Source: Bacteroidia bacterium
GTDB lineage: Bacteria; Bacteroidota; Bacteroidia; J057
Direction: 5' to 3'
DNA length: 64,000 nucleotides
Assembly (NCBI GenBank): GCA_022760475.1
Contig: JALEFZ010000045.1
Coordinates: forward strand, 1-64,000
Part shown: in pieces, positions 52,520-60,591 of the stretch
Layout of the letters: each line of letters begins with the position of its first letter
Position numbering within the stretch: position 1 is the stretch's first letter
Notes under the pieces: model-generated
What the model saw: only the letters and a program-made list of their open reading frames with translations
What the model was told of the DNA's origin: nothing
Databases searched by the model: none
Program-made: the position numbers and the translations under genes

Positions 52520-52596
52520 AAATGCGATCTTGTCAATATTCAGACATTTTTCCCTTGAAGACAGGACTAAATTTGTATCAATAAATTATAACTGGT

Positions 52597-52878
52597 ATGA
52601 AAGCAATTTGGAATGGAAAAGTTATCGCAGAAAGTGATAATACAGTCGTGGTAGAAAACAACCATTACTTTCCAGTAGACTCTGTAAATAAAGATTTTCT
52701 TGTTGAAAGCGAACTTCAAACTGTTTGCCCATGGAAAGGGACTGCCAATTATCATCACCTAAAGGTTGATGGTAAGGTAAACCAGGATGCCATGTGGCAT
52801 TATAAAACTCCTTCAGTTGCCGCCCAGAAAATCAAAGATCATGTAGCTTTTTGGAGAGGGGTTGAGATTGTTGACTAA
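52597..52878 (+). CDS. DUF427 protein, single domain
   Basis: 93 residues and a full single DUF427 domain: MKAIWNGKVIAESDNTVVVENNHYFPVDSV, then TVCPWKGTANYHHLKVDGK and the final AQKIKDHVAFWRGVEIVD. It keeps the family Cys-Pro-Trp-Lys-Gly and Tyr motifs. The family is small, cytoplasmic and of unknown function. It is likely co-transcribed with metF (77-base gap) and closed by a strong terminator. Confidence 0.92.
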   Translation: MKAIWNGKVIAESDNTVVVENNHYFPVDSVNKDFLVESELQTVCPWKGTANYHHLKVDGKVNQDAMWHYKTPSVAAQKIKDHVAFWRGVEIVD

Positions 52879-52899
52879 TGAAAAACGAAGTTGATTCAT

Positions 52900-52942
52900 A
52901 AAATTGGGGAGTTGGCAAACAAGCCGCTCCCCAATTTTGTTT
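52900..52942 (+). terminator. Terminator after the first DUF427 gene
   Basis: AAAATTGGGGAG (52900-52911) and CTCCCCAATTTT (52927-52938) form a perfect 12-bp stem, followed by GTTTC. Confidence 0.9.
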
Positions 52943-52954
52943 CAGGGATAAAAA

Positions 52955-53458
52955 ATGGCCAAATCAATCAAAAGAATTCCTCCAGGCCCAGGACAAGAGT
53001 CTGTCTGGGATTATCCAAGACCTCCTCGCCTTGAGCCTGTCAGCACCCATCTCAGGGTGATTCACCAGGGTGAAATCATTGCAGATACCAATAGGGCCTA
53101 TCGGGTACTAGAAACCTCTCACCCGCCGGTTTACTATATTTCCTCGGAGGATATGAAGAAGGAATTTATTCATTTACATCCTGGGGCATCCAGCTTTTGC
53201 GAATTCAAAGGAAGGGCTGTATATCATAACTTGGAAATTGGAAATACAAGGATTTTGAAATTCGCTTGGAGTTATCCCAACCCAAGTCAAGAATTTGCAG
53301 CAATCAAGGATTATTTGGCAATTTACGCCTCGAAGGTGGATGAATGCTGGGTAGGTGATGAAAAGGTACAAGCCCAAGAGGGTGATTTCTATGGAGGATG
53401 GATAACAAGTAAGGTTGTTGGGCCATTCAAAGGAGGAGCCGGAACCTGGGGCTGGTAA
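52955..53458 (+). CDS. DUF427 protein, longer variant
   Basis: 167 residues. The DUF427 core lies at about 25-135: LRVIHQGEIIADTNRAYRVLETSHPPVYYISSEDMKKEFIHL, CEFKGRAVYHNLEIG and AIKDYLAIYASKVDECWVGDEKV. It has an extended N-terminus (PGPGQESVWDYPRPPRLEP) and a Gly/Trp-rich C-terminus (GAGTWGW). The Cys-Pro-Trp of the first copy is Cys-Glu-Phe here, so it is a diverged type rather than a duplicate. Function unknown. It begins 17 bases after the terminator of the previous gene and almost abuts the DUF554 gene. Confidence 0.9.
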   Translation: MAKSIKRIPPGPGQESVWDYPRPPRLEPVSTHLRVIHQGEIIADTNRAYRVLETSHPPVYYISSEDMKKEFIHLHPGASSFCEFKGRAVYHNLEIGNTRILKFAWSYPNPSQEFAAIKDYLAIYASKVDECWVGDEKVQAQEGDFYGGWITSKVVGPFKGGAGTWGW

Positions 53459-53468
53459 AAAGATAACA

Positions 53469-54161
53469 ATGATAGGAACCTGGATCAATGCAGCAAGCAT
53501 CCTTTTGGGAGGACTGCTAGGGCTTTTGATAAAAAATAGCCTCCAAAAACGCTACACCGAGATCGTGTTTCAGGCCTTGGGGCTGTTTACGATCTTGCTA
53601 GGTGTAAAACTTGGCCTGAAAGGAACGGAAGTATTGGTGGTTATTTTATCGTTGGTATTTGGGGCAGTAATGGGGGAGGCCATGAAGTTGGACGAGCGGG
53701 TAAGGAACATAGGTACACTTATCTCTGAAAGACTTAATCTTGGTTCTGAAGGTTTTACAAAAGGATTTGCGACGGCTTTGCTATTGTTTTGTATCGGACC
53801 CATGTCTACCCTTGGGGCATTGGATGATGGTTTGGGTATATCCAGAGACCTCCTGATGACCAAATCTACCCTGGATGGAATCTCATCTATGGTTTTATCC
53901 GCGGCTTTTGGGCCAGGGGTGATATTTTCGATTATTCCCCTGCTGATTCTTCAAGGGGGAACCTCTTTGTTGGCGGAGCAACTGGCTCCTTTCCTCTCTG
54001 AGGACAGTCAGGTTTTGGATCAATTATCTTCTGTGGGGGGAGTGATGCTAATAGGTATCGGGATAAATATTCTTGAAATCAAGCAACTAAGGGTCATGAA
54101 TCTTTTTCCTGCCCTCCTGTTTGTTTTTCTTTTTTCTGCTTTGTTGCCCTATTTGAGCTAA
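53469..54161 (+). CDS. DUF554 membrane protein
   Basis: 230 residues from the ATG at 53469; a longer frame from 53415 overlaps the DUF427 gene and adds no membrane residues. It has the family layout of about six to seven helices, starting MIGTWINAASILLGGLLGLLIK, with FTKGFATALLLFCIGPMSTLGALDDGL (conserved) and IPLLILQGGTSLLAEQLAPF. It resembles E. coli YqgA, a membrane protein of unknown transport activity. It is 10 bases after the DUF427 stop. Confidence 0.9.
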   Translation: MIGTWINAASILLGGLLGLLIKNSLQKRYTEIVFQALGLFTILLGVKLGLKGTEVLVVILSLVFGAVMGEAMKLDERVRNIGTLISERLNLGSEGFTKGFATALLLFCIGPMSTLGALDDGLGISRDLLMTKSTLDGISSMVLSAAFGPGVIFSIIPLLILQGGTSLLAEQLAPFLSEDSQVLDQLSSVGGVMLIGIGINILEIKQLRVMNLFPALLFVFLFSALLPYLS

Positions 54162-54221
54162 AAACATTCAAAAAGAGACAAAAATCTCCTATTTCACTCC
54201 ATTTTTTGTAAACTAGTCTAT

Positions 54222-56642
54222 ATGAATTCAGAGGTGAAAAATGAAGGAGATAGCTCAAGTAGGAGGCCTATAGAATGGCTAATCATTGGAGGATTTGCCT
54301 TGGCTAGTCTTTTTGTGATCATCTTTTCTGTGATGTCATACAGACAAGTCTGGTCTCTCATTGATGTCGAAAAAAATCCTGATGCCTCCTACAAGTATAT
54401 CAACTATGTAAATTTTGTATTTGAAACCTATGATAAGGCGTCTATGGCGCTGAAGAATGAGGCATTATTTGCAGAAAAAAGGGACCTTGCCTCATGGGTA
54501 GAACTGAGCCAAGTAAGGCAGGAGCTTGTGCGATTGGATAGTGTCCCGAAGGGAACATCGGATTCCATCGTCAAAAAAATTGTCATACTGAAAAATGACC
54601 TTTATCAGCGCTATAATATCCTCGAGGAAGTTCAAAAGTTGGCCGAGCCCATTGGTGAACCTTCTGCAGCCAGGTTAAAGGATAAAATCAATTGGGAAGA
54701 TCAGGCCAAACTTCAAGAGCTGTTTCAGTCTCTAAGAATGGACAAATTTGATCCCTTGGATCCTGAAGAAGACCTGGGATTGGATAGTACCTCCTATGAA
54801 GGGGTTTTTCCTGAATTGCTAAGCTACACCCAACTGGCAGCGGAGCGATCCCAGAGGATTGCCGAATTGTTTAAAAAGGAAAAAATACTAGAAGCCACAG
54901 ACAATCAGATAAAGTCAGGGCTGGAAACCTATCTCAACAAAACAAGCAAAGGAAAGTCAAACAATGCTTTTAACAATGCGGGGAATGTCAGTACGGCTAT
55001 TGGCTTTTCCAGTGTCTTGGTAATCGTATTTTGTATAGCGATCCTCATAAAGATTATTCGGGATGTAGAAAGAAACCGTCAGTTGGAAGAAGAGTTAAAG
55101 CGCCAAAAGCTCCGAGCAGAAGAGTTGGCCAAGGCCAAGGAGGAATTTCTGGCCAATATGAGCCATGAAATGCGAACTCCAATGAATGCCATCATTGGAT
55201 TTTCCAGCCAACTAGCTGAGACCTCATTGAACACCAAGCAGGATTCTCTTTTGAAGCCAATCAGACATTCGGCGGATTTTTTGCTTGCCCTCATCAATGA
55301 TATTTTGGACTATTCCAAGTTGGAAGCAGGGAAACTGGAACTGGGTAGTGAGCATTTCAGGTTGAAGCGTGTCGTCAATGAGGTTGGGCAATTGTTTCTG
55401 CCCAAGTCTAATGAAAAAGGCATTGAGCTGATCATAGATATAGCTGATAATGTTCCTGAGGTTGTCGTTGGAGATGAGCTGAAGCTCAAGCAAATGTTGA
55501 TGAATCTGGGTGGAAATGCCGTCAAGTTTACAGACCGTGGAAGCGTTACCATCAGGGTTGAGTCGCTCAATAAGGATGCCCGTCCACATCAGGTTCTATT
55601 TCAGGTGATCGACACGGGTATTGGGATACCGATGGAGCAACAGGATCGCATATTCAAGGATTTTATCCAGGTAGATAGCAGCAATACCCGCAGATATGGC
55701 GGAACAGGTCTGGGGCTTTCTATTACCAAAAAACTGGCCGAACTTCATGGAGGGGAGATCCAATTGGAGAGCAAGGAAGGCAAGGGGACCAAGGTAATGC
55801 TATTATTGAATTATGATGGAGGAGATCCTGCCAAAATCTACGAAAAGGATGAGAATCCTGTTTTAGCCCATCCCGAACTGGCCGGGAAGCGGGTTCTTTT
55901 GGCAGATGATGAACCTTATAACAGGATGTTGGTAAGGGGAATCCTTGAGAGCTGGAAAATGGAAGTTACCTCCGCTGTGAATGGGAAAGAGGTATTGGAA
56001 GCTTTACAGCCTCCTGAATTATATTCAGTATTGTTGATGGATTTACAAATGCCCGAACTGGATGGGGTAGGAGCAAGTCGAAAAATTAGAGAAGAAATGG
56101 GATTGGATATTCCTATTTTGGCTCTAACAGCTACTTCATCACCCAGGGAGCAACAAAAGGCCATTGAGGCTGGAATGCAAAAGGTGATGCTCAAACCATT
56201 CAAAGCCCAGGAATTGCATGATGTGCTTTTGAGTCTCATGAACATCCAGGCAAGAAAGAAAAAAATTATCCCAGGTATTCCCAAACTTAATAAATCTGAT
56301 GAAAATCCATTCCCAGATCTTTATAAAGTTACCCGAGGTGATAAGGGAATGATGAGGAAAATGCTTGAGCAATACCTGAGCCTGAGCCAATCCAATTACA
56401 AGGGTTTGATGGAGGCTTATGAGGAAAAAGATTCCAAGAAACTGGCGCTTATTTCACACAGGATGATCCCCGCCAATAGGCATCTGGGCTTTCATTCCAT
56501 AGTCAACAACCTCAAGCGCATAGAAGAATTGGGAGAAAAAGAATTGTTTACCCCTGAATTGGATCAACTGCTTGGAGAATTGGAGTCCTGGCTGGATTCA
56601 AGCAAGGAAAAAGTAAACAAGGTGTTGGAGGAATCCATTTAA
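54222..56642 (+). CDS. Membrane hybrid histidine kinase with receiver and HPt
   Basis: 806 residues. Two membrane helices (about 16-40 and 258-279) flank a mainly helical periplasmic sensor of about 215 residues. Then come HisKA with His315 (NMSHEMRTPMNAIIG), HATPase (MNLGGNAVKF, DTGIGIP, GGTGLGLS), a receiver at about 555-670 with Asp607 (LMDLQMP), and a C-terminal HPt domain with His746 (LISHRMIPANRHLG). All four elements of a phosphorelay are in one chain, so phosphate can pass on to a separate regulator. The gene 42 bases downstream is an NtrC-type activator, the obvious partner. The signal is unknown; it must act at the outer face. Confidence 0.95.
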   Translation: MNSEVKNEGDSSSRRPIEWLIIGGFALASLFVIIFSVMSYRQVWSLIDVEKNPDASYKYINYVNFVFETYDKASMALKNEALFAEKRDLASWVELSQVRQELVRLDSVPKGTSDSIVKKIVILKNDLYQRYNILEEVQKLAEPIGEPSAARLKDKINWEDQAKLQELFQSLRMDKFDPLDPEEDLGLDSTSYEGVFPELLSYTQLAAERSQRIAELFKKEKILEATDNQIKSGLETYLNKTSKGKSNNAFNNAGNVSTAIGFSSVLVIVFCIAILIKIIRDVERNRQLEEELKRQKLRAEELAKAKEEFLANMSHEMRTPMNAIIGFSSQLAETSLNTKQDSLLKPIRHSADFLLALINDILDYSKLEAGKLELGSEHFRLKRVVNEVGQLFLPKSNEKGIELIIDIADNVPEVVVGDELKLKQMLMNLGGNAVKFTDRGSVTIRVESLNKDARPHQVLFQVIDTGIGIPMEQQDRIFKDFIQVDSSNTRRYGGTGLGLSITKKLAELHGGEIQLESKEGKGTKVMLLLNYDGGDPAKIYEKDENPVLAHPELAGKRVLLADDEPYNRMLVRGILESWKMEVTSAVNGKEVLEALQPPELYSVLLMDLQMPELDGVGASRKIREEMGLDIPILALTATSSPREQQKAIEAGMQKVMLKPFKAQELHDVLLSLMNIQARKKKIIPGIPKLNKSDENPFPDLYKVTRGDKGMMRKMLEQYLSLSQSNYKGLMEAYEEKDSKKLALISHRMIPANRHLGFHSIVNNLKRIEELGEKELFTPELDQLLGELESWLDSSKEKVNKVLEESI

Positions 56643-56684
56643 TTCCATTCGATTTTTATATATTTCTACGAATTACCCGAATAA

Positions 56685-58031
56685 ATGACGACTGACAAAA
56701 ATTTGATCTATGTGGTAGAGGACGATGAATGGTACCGCGGTTTGCTTGGCTATCATTTGGAGATGAATCCTGACAACCAGATTGAACAATTTCCTGACGC
56801 CAAATCAGTCCTGGGAAACCTGCACAAGGGTCCTGGCATCATTACCCTGGATTACAAACTTCCTGATATGGAAGGGGTTGAAGTCTTGAAAAAGATCAAA
56901 GAATACAATCCTGAAATTGAAGTGATTGTCATTTCTGAGCAAGGGGATATCGAAACGGCGGTTCAGTTATTGAAGGAGGGAGCATATGATTACATCGCAA
57001 AGGCAGATGACATTCGGGATAAGCTGCTCAATACAGTCAATCACATTAGGAAAAACCAGTCCCTTCAGACTAGAATTACCAGTTTGCAGGAGGAGGTAGA
57101 GCAGAAATACGACTTCGAAACGACCATTATCGGTCAAAGCCCTGCGATTAAACGGGTTTTTTCCATGATAGAGAAGGCCATAAAGACCAATATTACGGTT
57201 ACCGTAACGGGTGAAACAGGAACTGGTAAAGAGGTTGTAGCCAAGGCTATTCACTTCAATTCCAAGCGTGCCAAGCAGCCTTTCGTTGCAGTGAATATGG
57301 CCGCTATTCCTAGTGAATTGATCGAGAGTGAGCTTTTTGGCCATGAAAAGGGAGCCTTTACAGGAGCAAACCAGCGTAGAATAGGGAAATTCGAAGAAGC
57401 GAATCAAGGGACCCTCTTTCTTGATGAGATCGGGGAGATGGACATTACCTTCCAGGCAAAATTGCTTAGGGCATTGCAAGAAAGGGAGGTCGTACGAATT
57501 GGTTCTAACAAACCTGTGAAATTTGATGCACGGATCATCGTTGCTACGAATAGAAACCTTCTGGAAGAGGTCAAAAATGGAAATTTCAGGGAAGACTTGT
57601 ATTACCGACTCTTCGGTTTGCCGATAGAGCTACCTCCCTTGAGGAATAGGGGCAATGACATCATCCTATTGGCGAAATTCTTCCTCAACAACTTTTCCAA
57701 GGAAAACGACTTACCTCAGATGACTTTCAGCCTGGATGCCCAGCAGAAGCTATTGGCCTACCCTTACCCAGGAAATATCCGTGAGTTGAAATCTGTAGTT
57801 GAACTGGCGGCAGTCATGGCCAGCGAGGCTGAAATCCCTGCGGATGCCATCAGTTTCTCAAATTTTGACCCCATGGCGAATGTCATTGCAGAGGAAATGA
57901 CCATGGAGGAGTACAAACACCGAATCGTGGAATTGTTTCTTCAGAAATATGACAACAACATCAAATTGGTCGCAGAAAAACTGGATATTGGCCACTCAAC
58001 CATTTACAGGATGTTGAAAGAGAAGAAGTAA
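56685..58031 (+). CDS. Sigma-54-dependent response regulator, NtrC family
   Basis: 448 residues. Receiver domain 1-120 with Asp56 (ITLDYKLPDMEG); AAA+ ATPase from about 147 with Walker A GETGTGKE (176-183), the sigma-54 contact loop GAFTGA (223-228) and Walker B TLFLDEIGEMD; and a C-terminal Fis-type helix-turn-helix (NIKLVAEKLDIGHSTIYRMLKEKK). It activates sigma-54 promoters after phosphorylation. It sits 42 bases after the hybrid kinase, almost certainly in one operon. Its targets are unknown; the window has one sigma-54-like site, before the ECF gene. Confidence 0.96.
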   Translation: MTTDKNLIYVVEDDEWYRGLLGYHLEMNPDNQIEQFPDAKSVLGNLHKGPGIITLDYKLPDMEGVEVLKKIKEYNPEIEVIVISEQGDIETAVQLLKEGAYDYIAKADDIRDKLLNTVNHIRKNQSLQTRITSLQEEVEQKYDFETTIIGQSPAIKRVFSMIEKAIKTNITVTVTGETGTGKEVVAKAIHFNSKRAKQPFVAVNMAAIPSELIESELFGHEKGAFTGANQRRIGKFEEANQGTLFLDEIGEMDITFQAKLLRALQEREVVRIGSNKPVKFDARIIVATNRNLLEEVKNGNFREDLYYRLFGLPIELPPLRNRGNDIILLAKFFLNNFSKENDLPQMTFSLDAQQKLLAYPYPGNIRELKSVVELAAVMASEAEIPADAISFSNFDPMANVIAEEMTMEEYKHRIVELFLQKYDNNIKLVAEKLDIGHSTIYRMLKEKK

Positions 58032-58087
58032 GCCAATAACCTTAAGATCCTGCCTATAAACTCCAAAATCTAAAATTAAACAGCTTC

Positions 58088-59233
58088 TTATTCCTTTTCA
58101 GAGGTAAATTCATAAGCCAGGCTGAAGATAAAGGTATTTTTGAGAGGGTGGTTGAAGACAATCGGCAGCCAATAAGACATGTCCATGCTCAAGCCTTTGT
58201 GCTTTGTACCTATACCATAGGTTGCGATTTGCCGTTGCCCTTGTGAATGACTTTCTCTAAAGAAGCCTTGACGCAAAAAGACGATGTCTTTGATGCTATA
58301 CTCCATACCAAAGTTATGAATGTACTCTGCCCTTTCTTCAAAGAGCTTGCTGTCAGTAAAGCTGATAAAAGTTGCTTGAAGGGGGGAGAGCCTTGATCTA
58401 CGCCCATTTGAGGGTACCAATAATTTTTGAATTTCATGGGTTAAGCGAATGCTGTTTTGAGCCCCTAATTGAATTTTAAGCGCCCAGCCCAAACGGAGGT
58501 TTGTGGGGAGGTAATCCTTGATGCTATCGCGGGTACTATAAACCATGCGTGTACCCAGGTTTGAGAGGTGGATACCACCTGAAAAATTAAGTGGTACCCT
58601 AGGAAATTTCTTAAGGTTAATGTCTTTTTGATACCTCATGGAAATGTCTCCTGCCCAATTCCTGGTAAATTCCCTATCCCACTGGACCCCAAATGAAGGA
58701 ACCCTTCGGACGGAAATCCACCTGAGACTGGCGCCAACTCCAAAATGACGGTTTATCTTATAAGCAAGGCTTAGGTCGCTGGCAAGGCGAAGGTTTTTAT
58801 CCAGGTCAAGGACATTATCAGGGAGACCGAATTGGAAGTCTCCATTGTCCAAACTTCTAAATGAAGTCCCCAAAGTAAACTGAGAATCCAGTCTGGTGTA
58901 GGTTGAAAAGTAGAGAAAATTGACTTGAGGGATAGCCAAAGCCCTAAGCCATGGAGAATAGGTCAGTGAGACACCAAATTCTTCGCTTGAAAAAGCCAAT
59001 CCCGCTGGATTATAATAGGAAGCCAGGGCATCGTTTGCGGTCGCTACTCCAGCATTGCCCATGCCTGTATTTGCTGCACCAGGTGGGATCAGCAGGTAAG
59101 AAGCTGCAGTGTAGATGCTTTCCTGTTTCAGAATCTGACCTGCAAAGTTTATGTTGGAAGATGGTTGTGCAGAAAGTTTGTTTAAAAAAAGAATGGCCAG
59201 TAGAACAGGAATAAATCTGTATTGGGGCTTCAT
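58088..59233 (-). CDS. PorV/PorQ-family outer-membrane protein, copy 2
   Basis: 381 residues; signal peptide MKPQYRFIPVLLAILFLNKLSAQ. The mature N-terminus has the family block AASYLLIPPGAANTGMGNAGVATANDALASYYNPAGLAF, a FadL-like barrel start. A barrel of about 14 strands follows, ending FIFSLAYEFTSEKE. PorV and PorQ are T9SS outer-membrane components that carry or anchor cargo tails. It is a tandem paralogue of the next gene, about 117 bases apart, with matching blocks along nearly all its length. It faces the NtrC-type regulator tail to tail. Confidence 0.85.
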   Translation of the reverse strand: MKPQYRFIPVLLAILFLNKLSAQPSSNINFAGQILKQESIYTAASYLLIPPGAANTGMGNAGVATANDALASYYNPAGLAFSSEEFGVSLTYSPWLRALAIPQVNFLYFSTYTRLDSQFTLGTSFRSLDNGDFQFGLPDNVLDLDKNLRLASDLSLAYKINRHFGVGASLRWISVRRVPSFGVQWDREFTRNWAGDISMRYQKDINLKKFPRVPLNFSGGIHLSNLGTRMVYSTRDSIKDYLPTNLRLGWALKIQLGAQNSIRLTHEIQKLLVPSNGRRSRLSPLQATFISFTDSKLFEERAEYIHNFGMEYSIKDIVFLRQGFFRESHSQGQRQIATYGIGTKHKGLSMDMSYWLPIVFNHPLKNTFIFSLAYEFTSEKE

Positions 59234-59350
59234 TTAGCTTTATTTTACTGATTATAATGGAATGTCAAGCTGCGAAAAATCCCATAATGTTGCCATTTCA
59301 AAAGTAGACCTGATATTTCCTTCGAATGCTAATGTGTTGGTGGAGTTGGT

Positions 59351-60517
59351 CTATTCTTTCCCTAACTCTTCCTGATCCATGGAAGAAAAATCATATCCAA
59401 TGCTAAACATGAAAGTATTTTCCAAGGGATGGTTGTCCATTATGGGTAGCCAATAGGACATGTCAAGTGAAATACCATCAAACTTTGCCCCTGCGCCAAA
59501 GGTGAGCAGCTGACGTGCTCCCCTGGATACGCTCTCTCCAAAATACCCCTGGCGAATAAAAAAGGCATCTCTGAAGTTAAACTCCAAACCAGCACTCAGT
59601 ATGAATTCTTCTCTTTGGCCGAAAGGAGCATTATCCCCATCTGAGAATTCGCTAAACATGCCTTCAACCGGAGACAAGTCTGACTGACGTCCTTCTGAGG
59701 GAACCAATAGCTTTTGAATTTCATTGGTAATTGTGAGGCTATTTTTAGAACCAAAGTCACATTGAAGTGCCCAACCCAGCCTTAGGTTTGTTGGTAAGTA
59801 ATCCCTGATAGTATCCAAAACGCTGTAAACCATCCGAGGCCCCATGTTGGAAATGTGAAGGCCAGCAGAGAAGTTTAGGGGAACAGAAGGGATTTTTTTG
59901 ACTACAAAATCTTTTTTGTACCTCATGGAAAGGTCTCCCGCCAATGTCCGTGTGAATCCCCTTTCCCATCTGACTCCATTTGAAACAATTCTCCATGCGC
60001 CCAGGAATCGTACACTTGCTCCAATGCTCAGGTTGTTGTGAACTCGATATGCAAGGCTCACATCACTGGCCACTCGAAGGTCTTTATCCATGTCCAACAA
60101 AACTGCTTGGATGGCATCCAGTTCTCCACGATCAAGCCCCCTGAGGGATAGACCAAGGGAAAATTGAGAGTCTATGCGGGTATAGGTTGAAAAATATAAA
60201 AAATTGATACCAGGAATAATCGTTGACCGTAGCCAGGGAGAAAAGGTAAATGAGGTGCCGAATTTTTCATCTGCAAAGGCAAGACCTGAAGGGTTATAAT
60301 AGGAGGCAAGGGCGTCATTAGCAGTCGCTACACCGGTATTGCCCATGGCGGTGTGTGCTGCGCCTGTGGGGATCATCAGGAAAGAAGCGGCTGTGTAAAT
60401 CGCCTCCTGACTTAAATCCTGTCCTGCGAAATTAATTGGAAAAAAATCCTGTGCTTTGAGGCAAAAAGGGGAAAGCCACAAAAACTGTAGAAGAAAAATG
60501 GTGATTCGTACCTGCAT
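59351..60517 (-). CDS. PorV/PorQ-family outer-membrane protein, copy 1
   Basis: 388 residues; signal peptide MQVRITIFLLQFLWLSPFCLKAQ. It shares with the copy at 58088 long blocks such as GVATANDALASYYNP, NFLYFSTYTR, DYLPTNLRLGWAL, EIQKLLVPS, and LDMSYWLPI. Loops differ, so the pair has diverged in surface parts while keeping the barrel. Expected place: outer membrane, as T9SS cargo-handling or related barrel. It lies 74 bases after the TonB receptor on the same strand and may be co-transcribed. Confidence 0.85.
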   Translation of the reverse strand: MQVRITIFLLQFLWLSPFCLKAQDFFPINFAGQDLSQEAIYTAASFLMIPTGAAHTAMGNTGVATANDALASYYNPSGLAFADEKFGTSFTFSPWLRSTIIPGINFLYFSTYTRIDSQFSLGLSLRGLDRGELDAIQAVLLDMDKDLRVASDVSLAYRVHNNLSIGASVRFLGAWRIVSNGVRWERGFTRTLAGDLSMRYKKDFVVKKIPSVPLNFSAGLHISNMGPRMVYSVLDTIRDYLPTNLRLGWALQCDFGSKNSLTITNEIQKLLVPSEGRQSDLSPVEGMFSEFSDGDNAPFGQREEFILSAGLEFNFRDAFFIRQGYFGESVSRGARQLLTFGAGAKFDGISLDMSYWLPIMDNHPLENTFMFSIGYDFSSMDQEELGKE

Positions 60518-60591
60518 TTAAATGGTGTTTCCCAAATGTAGCTTTGGATTCTCTTTCAATCCATGCAATAAAATTTGAATCCAAAAAAAAA

